Shown piece by piece: positions 1-5,821 of a DNA stretch of 9,495 bases (the stretch's first letter is position 1; every line of letters begins with the position of its first letter). The position numbers and the translations under genes were made by a program. A model generated the notes under the pieces. It saw nothing but the letters and a program-made list of their open reading frames with translations, ran no database searches and had not been told where the DNA came from. Origin of the DNA: an uncultured Eubacteriales bacterium (GTDB lineage Bacteria > Bacillota > Clostridia > Lachnospirales > Lachnospiraceae); NCBI GenBank assembly GCA_900557175.1, contig USSL01000049.1:1-9495 (forward strand). Reading direction: 5' to 3'.

Positions 1-619
1 CGCCGCGGCCAAACATTAATATCGGCTTCAAACCGAGTGTCGAGGCCGCTGCCCCTTTAAGCCGTCCAACCCTTCCGCCGTGAACGAGGTAGTCCATCGT
101 GCCGACAGAAAAGAAAATTCTGCCGGTCGGCAATAGCTTACGAAGCGTCTCAGCGCACCGCTCATAGCCGATGCCGGATTTTCGCATTCTCGCGGCCTCT
201 GTCACTAAAAGTCCTTCAGAAACTGTCGCCATATGGCTGTCAATCACCGTAATCTCAGCTTTAGGATACGTCTCCTTGACAAGCTCAGCCGCATTGCGGG
301 CGCTGTTATAAGAGCCGCTTAGTTCTGAGGAAAGGCATATGCATATGACAGCCTCCCCGGCAGCCGCACACGGGATGAAAACAGACGCATAATCATCCAC
401 GGAAGGCAGCGATGTTTTCGGAAAAATACCGGGACTTGCCGACATTTTTTCATAAAATGCTTCCGGGTTAAGCCCTTCCCCTTCTTTCAGGTAAACACCG
501 TCATCGAAAGCAACATAAAAAGGGACAACCTTAATATCCAGCGCTTTTTGTGTCTCAGCAGGCAAATCGCAGGCACTGTCTGTCACGAGACAAAAACTTT
601 TAAATTCAGCCGGCGGCAA
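1..619 (-). CDS. DegV-family fatty-acid-binding protein (FakB-like), C-terminus cut by window edge
   Basis: DegV/FakB proteins bind a fatty acid and, in the characterised FakAB system, present it to the kinase FakA for phosphorylation and entry into phospholipid synthesis. Visible marks, numbered from a TTG start at 619, are VTDSACDLP (residues 12-20) in the first beta strand, KTSLPS (68-73), the lipid-site loop LSSELSGSYNSA (96-107), VIDSH (125-129) and HGGRVGRLKG (180-189). The reading frame is open for 206 codons, and the family is usually about 280-290 residues, so roughly the last 75 are outside the window. No ATG or GTG precedes the first strand: GTG at 586 would delete part of it, so TTG at 619 is preferred, with GGAG ten bases upstream. 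The gene overlaps the end of ridA by 14 bases, implying co-transcription and translational coupling. The family call is firm; the ligand and the exact start are inferred. Confidence 0.88.
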   Translation of the reverse strand, partial: MPPAEFKSFCLVTDSACDLPAETQKALDIKVVPFYVAFDDGVYLKEGEGLNPEAFYEKMSASPGIFPKTSLPSVDDYASVFIPCAAAGEAVICICLSSELSGSYNSARNAAELVKETYPKAEITVIDSHMATVSEGLLVTEAARMRKSGIGYERCAETLRKLLPTGRIFFSVGTMDYLVHGGRVGRLKGAAASTLGLKPILMFGRG

Positions 620-983
620 TAGCCTCAATCTCCACTAAGCCGTCTTTCGGAAGCTTTGCAACCTGAACACATGAACGTGCCGGTGCTTCTCCCGTAAAAT
701 ATTCGGCATAAATTTTATTTACTGTGGCAAAGTCGTTAATATCTGCAAGAAATACCGTTGTTTTTACAACATTGCCAAGTGTTAAGCCGGCAGCCTCAAC
801 AACTGCCTTTAAATTTTCAAGTGCCTGCTTTGTCTGTGCCTCGATTCCTTCCGGAAGGACGCCGCTTTCAGGAATTAATCCAAGCTGTCCTGATGTGTAT
901 AACATTTCTCCTGCTTTAACTGCATGAACATATGGTCCGACTGCTGCCGGTGCATTTTTTGCAGAAATTGTTTCTCTTGTCAT
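606..983 (-). CDS. ridA: RidA (YjgF/YER057c/UK114) enamine/imine deaminase
   Basis: RidA hydrolyses reactive enamine/imine intermediates such as 2-aminoacrylate, released by PLP-dependent serine/threonine dehydratases, to the keto acid and ammonia. It thereby protects PLP enzymes in the cytoplasm. The 125-residue product has the normal family length for a small trimeric protein. Diagnostic stretches are the N-terminal NAPAAVGPY (10-18), YTSGQLG (29-35), and the signature PARSCVQVAKLPKDGLVEIEA (101-121). That signature includes the substrate-binding Arg103 and, by family alignment, the active-site Cys105 and Glu118/Glu120. The start is the ATG at 981-983, because GGAGG lies seven bases upstream; an in-frame ATG eight codons further upstream has no such site and would add an atypical extension. 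It has its own promoter (1037-1065) just after the metallo-hydrolase gene, and overlaps the DegV gene downstream. This is the active RidA subgroup judging from the Arg. Confidence 0.95.
   Translation of the reverse strand: MTRETISAKNAPAAVGPYVHAVKAGEMLYTSGQLGLIPESGVLPEGIEAQTKQALENLKAVVEAAGLTLGNVVKTTVFLADINDFATVNKIYAEYFTGEAPARSCVQVAKLPKDGLVEIEAIAAG
623..633 (-). promoter_or_regulatory. Ribosome binding site inside ridA for the TTG-started DegV gene
   Basis: Read on the minus strand, GGAG (630-633) lies ten bases and GAGG (623-626) three bases before the TTG at 617-619, all within the last codons of ridA. The ten-base spacing is slightly long but workable. This supports the TTG start, since the frame has no ATG and its only nearby GTG (584-586) is too far into the conserved first strand. 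Confidence 0.5.
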
Positions 984-990
984 TTTATAG

Positions 991-995
991 CCTCC
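991..995 (-). promoter_or_regulatory. Ribosome binding site fixing the ridA start
   Basis: Minus-strand GGAGG lies seven bases before the ATG at 981-983. This decides the start in favour of the 125-residue protein over the longer frame beginning at 1007. Confidence 0.85.
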
Positions 996-1002
996 TATAT
1001 GT

Positions 1003-1029
1003 ATCATATAGTTTTTAAAACTACATGAT
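1003..1029. promoter_or_regulatory. Palindrome over the ridA transcript start (candidate operator or leader hairpin)
   Basis: On the plus strand, ATCATATAGTTTT and AAAACTACATGAT form 13-base arms around a single central T, with one mismatch (A against G). The inner 15 bases are perfect. With the -10 at 1037-1042 the expected transcript start is near 1030, so the palindrome would occupy about +1 to +27. That is a classic repressor position. In RNA it would be an AU-rich hairpin. It is not a terminator, because no T-run follows. No regulator is identifiable. Confidence 0.55.
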
Positions 1030-1036
1030 GTGTTTT

Positions 1037-1065
1037 ATTTTACATGATATTTTTGAAAATAGCAA
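1037..1065 (-). promoter_or_regulatory. Sigma-A-type promoter of ridA
   Basis: On the minus strand, TTGCTA (1060-1065) and TAAAAT (1037-1042) are separated by exactly 17 bases. They fall in an A+T-rich gap right after the stop codon of the metallo-hydrolase gene. The spacing and both hexamers are close to consensus. There is no terminator between the upstream gene and this promoter, so readthrough into ridA is also possible. Confidence 0.75.
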
Positions 1066-1072
1066 CACTTTT

Positions 1073-1927
1073 TTACTTTATTTCATAGCCATCGTAGGCA
1101 ACTGTGATTTCATAAGGCATTGGATGTGCGTCAAACCATTCGGTCAATTGGGCATGGGTACTTGTATAGTGATTGATGTGCGTCAGAATAACCTTTGTAT
1201 TTTCATCAATGGTTTTCTGTGCATACAGCCGTTTGAATGTGTCCATACAGCTGAAAGCATCCAGATGGCCCTCAGGCTTCCGGTTCATTGTCAGTCCGAA
1301 CGTACACTCACTGATTAAAATATCAAGCTTATGCGCCTTTAATGCTTCATACGTTTCTTCATAGTATGCACCGGTATCAAGCCCATAATACATTTTTCGT
1401 CCATCCGGCAGCACAATGATATAATTTGCCGCATTTTCGCCCATATTTCCGAAATGGCTGCCCCGAAGCGGCGTCACCATAAGTTCACCGGCTTTATAAG
1501 TCTGCCCAAACTCCAGTTTGTGAAAAGCCACAATGCCGTCATCGATCAGACGTCCCATCGTCCCCTTTAAAATCGGCTTATTTTTCACGAAGAAATCAAC
1601 AATATCATACGCCTTATCTGTCAGATAATAGTGAAGCGGCTCATTGCTTCTCTCCCGCGCCATTTTCCGTATATTAAACATCATAAAGGCAAGATGGTCT
1701 TCATGGGTATGTGTCACAAGGACATGACGCAGCTTCGTAAAATCACCGTACTTTAGCGACTGGCAGTAGGCGTCGGCGCCCAAATCAATACAGTGTGCTT
1801 CATCAATGCGAAACATCGTCCGCGTGCGCACCTCCCGGCCGCCAACCTTTCTTGCATTCTCGCACACATCACACGTACAAAAAGGGCTTGGAATCCCCTC
1901 TGCAGCGCTCGTTCCGTAAAAAATCAC
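1073..1927 (-). CDS. Metallo-beta-lactamase-fold hydrolase, PhnP-like
   Basis: This is a cytoplasmic binuclear-metal hydrolase of the PhnP-like branch of the metallo-beta-lactamase fold, 284 residues long. Metal ligands are visible in THTHEDH (His73, His75, Asp77, His78), GSH (His158), GLDTG (Asp184) and the late THINH (His250, His253). The N-terminal GTSAAEGIPSPFCTCDVC ends in a Cys-x-Cys-x2-Cys cluster (17, 19, 22), which in PhnP helps hold a second, structural zinc. PhnP itself is a phosphodiesterase acting on cyclic ribose phosphates in phosphonate breakdown. No phosphonate genes are here, so the substrate is unknown; another phosphodiester is a reasonable guess. Translation starts at GTG (1925-1927), with a GGGGGAG site five bases upstream. 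The gene begins 18 bases after the M18 aminopeptidase stop, implying one operon. Confidence 0.85.
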   Translation of the reverse strand: MIFYGTSAAEGIPSPFCTCDVCENARKVGGREVRTRTMFRIDEAHCIDLGADAYCQSLKYGDFTKLRHVLVTHTHEDHLAFMMFNIRKMARERSNEPLHYYLTDKAYDIVDFFVKNKPILKGTMGRLIDDGIVAFHKLEFGQTYKAGELMVTPLRGSHFGNMGENAANYIIVLPDGRKMYYGLDTGAYYEETYEALKAHKLDILISECTFGLTMNRKPEGHLDAFSCMDTFKRLYAQKTIDENTKVILTHINHYTSTHAQLTEWFDAHPMPYEITVAYDGYEIK

Positions 1928-1945
1928 AATAACTCCCCCTTAAAA

Positions 1946-3343
1946 TTACTGAATATTTTCCAAGAATGCCTTAAAGCCTGCATATGTACAGTAAACATCA
2001 GCCTTACTTGTCACCTCAAGCGGTGAATGCATTGAAAGTACAGGCACACCGCAGTCAATCACATTCATGCCGAGATTTGCCATGTATACGGCAATTGTAC
2101 CGCCGCCGCCAAGGTCTACACGGCCAAGTTCACCTGTCTGCCATACGATTGCTTTCTTGTCAAACATTCTTGTGACTTCTGCGAAGAACTCGCTGTTGGC
2201 ATCGTTACAGCCGCCCTTGCCTCTGGCGCCTGTGTATTTCATAAGGCATACGCCTTTGCCTGCAAATGAGCTGTTTAACTTATCATAAGCCGATGCGTAG
2301 GACGGCTCAAAAGCTGCCGTCACATCCGACGAGAGCATCTTTGAGTTTTCAATACACTGATAATATTTATAGGAATCAAATGTACCGTCAAGCTTTACAA
2401 GGAGCATTCTTAAAGCATTTTCATACATTCTTGACTGAGCGCCTGTATTGCCGCCGCTGCCGACTTCTTCTTTGTCCGAAAGCATACATACACATGTCTT
2501 TTCCGGTTTCTCGATTTCACAGATCGCTTTTAAAGCGGTATAGGCACAAACTCTGTCATCCTGTCCGTAAGCTCCGATAAAAGAACGGTCAAAGCCGACA
2601 TCCTTTGCCTTATGTGCAGGCACAAGCTCAAATTCAGCGCTGATAAAATCCTTTTCTGTAATACCGTATTTTTCATTTAAAAGCATTAAGACAGCCGTTT
2701 TTACCCGCTGTTTTTCTTCTTTATCCTCAACCGGAATACCGCCGACAAGAACATTCATTTCCTCCGCTTTGACAACCTCAGCGCCCTTTCTTGTCATCTG
2801 CTCCTGACTTAAGTGAACTAAAAGCTCATTAATTGTAAAAATCGGATCCTGATCATCCTCACCGATCACAACTTCAACCTTTTCACCCTTCTGATTAAAA
2901 ATAATGCCGTGAAGTGCCAGCGGAAGTGTTGACCACTGATACTTTTTAATACCGCCGTAGTAATGTGTTTTTAAAAGTGCCAGCTCCTCATCCTCATATA
3001 AAGGCATCGGCTTTAAATCAACTCTCGGAGAATCAATGTGCGCGCCTAAAATATTAAGACCGCAGCTTAAATCTTCTTTGCCGACAACAGCAGCGATCAA
3101 GCCTTTGCCGTGAATTTTTTTATAAACCTTATCCCCGGCTTTTACAGCCTGCTTTTTCTCAAGATTCTTATAGCCGTGCGCCTTTAAAAGCTTCACTGCG
3201 GCCTCCACACATTCTCTTTCTGTCTTGCCCTCATCCAAAAAAGCTTTGTAACCTTCTGCGAAATCAAAAATTTCTTTTTTACCTTCGGCGCCGAGCACAT
3301 CCCATGCGCTTTCTCTTTTAAGTGCTAAGTCCTTCGTCTTCAT
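1946..3343 (-). CDS. M18-family (aspartyl-aminopeptidase-like) metallo-aminopeptidase
   Basis: M18 enzymes are cytoplasmic, di-metal aminopeptidases that build large tetrahedral dodecamers and remove N-terminal residues, often acidic ones, from peptides released by upstream proteases. The 465-residue product has normal family length. Conserved metal and catalytic segments are in order: GAHIDSPRVDLKP (100-112, His102), GQDDRVCAY (260-268, Asp262/263), DKEEVGSGG (290-298, Glu292/293), SSDVTAAFEP (338-347, Asp340) and SMHSPLEV (437-444, His439). No signal peptide is present. The ATG at 3341-3343 has a GGAG core about eleven bases upstream, a somewhat long spacing, and no better in-frame start is visible. 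It is the first gene of a two-gene unit with the metallo-hydrolase. A strong terminator lies upstream, yet I found no convincing promoter in between. Substrate preference cannot be read from sequence. Confidence 0.93.
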   Translation of the reverse strand: MKTKDLALKRESAWDVLGAEGKKEIFDFAEGYKAFLDEGKTERECVEAAVKLLKAHGYKNLEKKQAVKAGDKVYKKIHGKGLIAAVVGKEDLSCGLNILGAHIDSPRVDLKPMPLYEDEELALLKTHYYGGIKKYQWSTLPLALHGIIFNQKGEKVEVVIGEDDQDPIFTINELLVHLSQEQMTRKGAEVVKAEEMNVLVGGIPVEDKEEKQRVKTAVLMLLNEKYGITEKDFISAEFELVPAHKAKDVGFDRSFIGAYGQDDRVCAYTALKAICEIEKPEKTCVCMLSDKEEVGSGGNTGAQSRMYENALRMLLVKLDGTFDSYKYYQCIENSKMLSSDVTAAFEPSYASAYDKLNSSFAGKGVCLMKYTGARGKGGCNDANSEFFAEVTRMFDKKAIVWQTGELGRVDLGGGGTIAVYMANLGMNVIDCGVPVLSMHSPLEVTSKADVYCTYAGFKAFLENIQ

Positions 3344-3429
3344 CTTTTTTGTCTCTCCTTATCTTTTCGTTTCGGCACACCGCGTGTCCGTCATTTCAGT
3401 CCTATGACAGCTTTAAATGCGATATAACT
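3344..3429 (-). other. Leader of the M18 gene with a small hairpin; promoter not identified
   Basis: Between the terminator and the M18 start codon there is no clear -35/-10 pair. On the minus strand, CGGACACGCGGTGTGCCG (3373-3390) can fold as a seven-base-pair stem with one bulge and a three-base loop, and no T-run follows it. Next to it lies a short inverted repeat GTCAT...ATGAC (3390-3394 and 3404-3408). These may be an operator or leader structure, or chance. Confidence 0.3.
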
Positions 3430-3463
3430 AAAAATCCGGCCGCCGCTTATGACGGGGCCGGAT
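3430..3463 (-). terminator. Rho-independent terminator closing the clpX-like operon
   Basis: Minus-strand ATCCGGCC (3456-3463) pairs perfectly with GGCCGGAT (3434-3441). The 14-base loop can form a few extra GC pairs, and a run of five T follows. It sits just after the stop codon of the zinc-ribbon gene and separates that unit from the M18 gene. Confidence 0.9.
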
Positions 3464-3474
3464 GCATCAACAAG

Positions 3475-4074
3475 TTATTCGTTTTTTTCTTCGCTTTCTT
3501 CAACTGCTTCACTCGCACAGTCGTCCTCTGCCGCCTCGCAGGTTTCCTCACAGGCTTCCTCTGCTGTCTCGCAGACTTCCTCACAGCTTTCTGCTGCCTC
3601 GCAGGCTTCCTCTGCTGCTTCGCAGACTTCCTCGCTGCTTTCCTCTGCTGTCTCGCAGACTTCCTCACAGCTTTCCTCTGCTGTCTCACAGCCTTCCTCT
3701 GAAACCTCATCCTCAAAACGTGTGCCGCATTTTGGACAGTAAATTGTGTCCAGCGGTACGCTCGCGCCGCAGGCGCGGCAGTTTTTCTCATTATTCATTT
3801 TAGAAAGCTTTTCTTTAATTTCCTCCACTGCCTGCCTTGCGCCGACAATGCGTTCATATGACTGAATTGCTTCCGGTGTCTCGCCCTCTGTACCGTCTGC
3901 TTCCATTTTAGCAAAATAAATCTTTCCTAGCAAGGCAAAATCACGTTTAATATCATTCTCCAGCGAAGTCTTTTTCATTTTAAGCTTCTGAATCTCAACA
4001 AGTGCCGTTGACTTTTTCACGATTGTCTCTGAAACGTCTGTAATACTTTTCTTTACTTCATCAAAAAATGCCAT
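3475..4074 (-). CDS. Coiled-coil/zinc-ribbon protein with a Glu-rich, Cys-periodic tail
   Basis: The 199-residue protein has three parts. Residues 1-95 are helical and charged, starting MAFFDEVKKS, and resemble the N-terminal coiled coil of a small zinc-ribbon family I associate with Lachnospiraceae. Residues 99-116 form a zinc ribbon with CRAC and CPKC (Cys99, 102, 113, 116). Residues 121-199 are extremely acidic, with 34 Glu, 3 Asp and only one Lys in 79 positions. The tail carries ten cysteines at 129, 136, 140, 151, 158, 164, 168, 175, 179 and 186. Spacings are mostly 7 and 4, an 11-residue pattern such as CETAEESCEEV that puts the cysteines on one face of a helix. There is no signal peptide. 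The start has AGGAGG eight bases upstream. It begins 17 bases after the subtilase stop and is last in the operon. Function is unknown: metal or thiol buffering, or a redox-sensitive adaptor for the neighbouring unfoldase, would fit. Confidence 0.85.
   Translation of the reverse strand: MAFFDEVKKSITDVSETIVKKSTALVEIQKLKMKKTSLENDIKRDFALLGKIYFAKMEADGTEGETPEAIQSYERIVGARQAVEEIKEKLSKMNNEKNCRACGASVPLDTIYCPKCGTRFEDEVSEEGCETAEESCEEVCETAEESSEEVCEAAEEACEAAESCEEVCETAEEACEETCEAAEDDCASEAVEESEEKNE
3517..3690 (-). repeat. Degenerate 33-bp tandem repeat encoding the 11-residue Cys/Glu units
   Basis: The tail of the zinc-ribbon gene is built from imperfect copies of a 33-base unit, encoding variants of Cys-Glu-Thr/Ala-Ala-Glu-Glu-Ser/Ala-Cys/Ser-Glu-Glu-Val. 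The unit boundaries slip by one or two codons in the middle (residues 151-164). Such repeats can change number by slippage, so tail length may vary between strains. Confidence 0.75.
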
Positions 4075-4091
4075 TTTTACTTCCTCCTGTC

Positions 4092-5786
4092 TTATGTTGT
4101 TAATCTTTGAAAAACATTATACAAATCCAGCGTACCAAAGCCCCACCTTGTATTGGGATAGACGATATCCGCCTGTCTTTTGGCACCCCGTATAAGATAC
4201 TTTTTTATTTCCGTTGTGTCCATGTTCAAATTGTTTTTCCGGTAAATCCCCCATTCCATAAGGAGGGCCGCAGCCCCGGCCGCATGTGCCGCAGCTACGG
4301 ATGTACCGCTTCTTTGTGTAAATCTTTTGCCCGGCACCGGCACATAAACATTAACTCCCGGCGCCGCAATATCCGGCACAATGCGTCCCGACGGCGTAAA
4401 GCCTCTGCCGGAGGCATAATAAATACTGTCATTATTGTGGTTATATGCAGCCACGCAGACGCATGTATTTGTGTCTCCCGGCGATGTCATTGTAATATCG
4501 GGATCCGGTTTTAAAAAATAAGTGCCTTCTTCCAAAAAGCTGCTGATCGGAAGCCACATATTGTATGTTCTGTACACAAGATTTTCGCCGAAAACACGAA
4601 TGGTCCACACCCCCGGCGTCGGATTTTGAAAGCGCATCGCAATCAGTAAATCGCCCGATGAAGATTCCACAAGCTTGTACTGAATATAAATCTGCGTCGG
4701 CTCCAAAACAAAATCAATAGTCTGAACCTGACCGTAACGCGGCGGAATACGCTCAATGCGCTCCCCGCCCGGCGTTTGTATACCGACAGAAAAGATGTCC
4801 GGTGTCCTGCCCCAGAGTTCTGCCGTAAAGCCATTCTCTGCACTATCCACACGGATTTCGACATCTTCATATATTGTCCCCGGCTCTATGCGCCCGGAAT
4901 AGTGACCGCTTTCATTGCCTTCATTGCCGCAGGCACTGACCATACAGCACCCCCGCAGATCACCGACATCATTCATGTAATTATTCAGATAACTTAAGCC
5001 ATTATGATCTCCTGAGCTTGTACCGATGCCCAAAAGTACAACAAGCGGCTGAGCGAGCGACCGGGCAATTTCAAGCAAGTACCGGATGCCCATCATAATA
5101 TCATTTTCCTGAAAAGCCGGGGCACCCTGACGTATTAAATTATAGCTTCGCAAATAATTTTTTGCCGGCTTTAACTTGACAACGGCAATGGATGCCTCCG
5201 GCGCCGCACCTGTAAAATCATTGGCCGCATCATAACCTCCGGCCGCAAGGCCTGCCATCACTGTGCCGTGTCCTTCGGTATCTCTTGACGGAACGAGCGC
5301 ATAAGGATTATCTGAGGAAAGCGCCTTATTAATCATTGTCTCATCATACTCTGTGCCGTAAAAAATACCTTCCGGCGCAGGCCCGTCCTGGATTGTCTGA
5401 TCCCAAATCCTGACAATACGTGTTGTGCCGTCCGCCTGCAAAAATACCGGATGTGTATAGTCAATGCCCGTATCAATGATACCAATTAAAATGCCGCTGC
5501 CCCGAAGTGAAAGAAAAGGCTGTCTGTGGAGTCTTGTAATCCCTGATACGTCCATGCTTGTCGTATCCATCAGCCCGTAAAGCTTAGGCACTGAATTATA
5601 GGCAAAGCGGGATATCTCACTCATCCGCCCAACCGGCGTATGGATAATCACATATCTTGAATTAATCACCTGTATACATTGTGCGTCATAGCGCTCGGAC
5701 ACATTGACGGCATTACCGCCATATTCAATGATAAAGTCCGCTGAATTTTCCGAAAGTATCATTGCTTTACATTCACTGTCGGTCAT
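4092..5786 (-). CDS. Csp-like S8 subtilisin-family protease, probably cytoplasmic
   Basis: This is a subtilase with an intact catalytic triad: Asp105 in IIDTGIDYTHP, His173 in GHGT, Ser496 in SGTSVAAAHAAG, with oxyanion Asn288 in ACGNEGN. The 564-residue length fits the clostridial Csp family. So does a roughly 140-residue insert (about 300-440) between the Asn and Ser motifs, which matches the jelly-roll domain of Csp proteases. The first ~90 residues, including DFIIEYGG and YVIIHTPVG, look like the Csp prodomain. In spore formers CspB/CspC act in germination, but many clostridia carry Csp-like paralogues of unknown role. No signal peptide or membrane segment is visible, so it probably works inside the cell or spore. 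The start at 5784-5786 has GAGG five bases upstream. It lies 35 bases after the clpX-like gene and 17 before the zinc-ribbon gene, implying one operon. Confidence 0.92.
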   Translation of the reverse strand: MTDSECKAMILSENSADFIIEYGGNAVNVSERYDAQCIQVINSRYVIIHTPVGRMSEISRFAYNSVPKLYGLMDTTSMDVSGITRLHRQPFLSLRGSGILIGIIDTGIDYTHPVFLQADGTTRIVRIWDQTIQDGPAPEGIFYGTEYDETMINKALSSDNPYALVPSRDTEGHGTVMAGLAAGGYDAANDFTGAAPEASIAVVKLKPAKNYLRSYNLIRQGAPAFQENDIMMGIRYLLEIARSLAQPLVVLLGIGTSSGDHNGLSYLNNYMNDVGDLRGCCMVSACGNEGNESGHYSGRIEPGTIYEDVEIRVDSAENGFTAELWGRTPDIFSVGIQTPGGERIERIPPRYGQVQTIDFVLEPTQIYIQYKLVESSSGDLLIAMRFQNPTPGVWTIRVFGENLVYRTYNMWLPISSFLEEGTYFLKPDPDITMTSPGDTNTCVCVAAYNHNNDSIYYASGRGFTPSGRIVPDIAAPGVNVYVPVPGKRFTQRSGTSVAAAHAAGAAALLMEWGIYRKNNLNMDTTEIKKYLIRGAKRQADIVYPNTRWGFGTLDLYNVFQRLTT

Positions 5787-5821
5787 AGAAGCCTCAAGAC
5801 TTTTCTTTTATCATATGCGGC

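Noticed and set aside
1002..1012. TATCATATAGT shared exactly between the ridA palindrome and the clpX-region operator (7405-7415)
   Set aside because: Eleven matching bases in two A+T-rich palindromes are weak evidence of a common regulator. The inner halves (AGTTTTTAAAACT against TAGTATACTA) differ.
1025..1318. Plus-strand open frame of 97 codons opposite the metallo-hydrolase gene
   Set aside because: It lies antisense to a clearly conserved gene, has no recognisable ribosome site or domain, and its sequence looks like a complement of the real frame.
3373..3390. Hairpin before the M18 gene considered as a terminator or riboswitch
   Set aside because: There is no T-run, the stem is short with a bulge, and there is no conserved riboswitch core.
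3449..3803. Overlapping Ser-rich and Arg/Leu-rich frames opposite the Cys/Glu tail
   Set aside because: Their low-complexity sequences are by-products of the 33-base repeat read in other frames. The minus-strand frame has a good ribosome site, a conserved N-terminus and a zinc ribbon.
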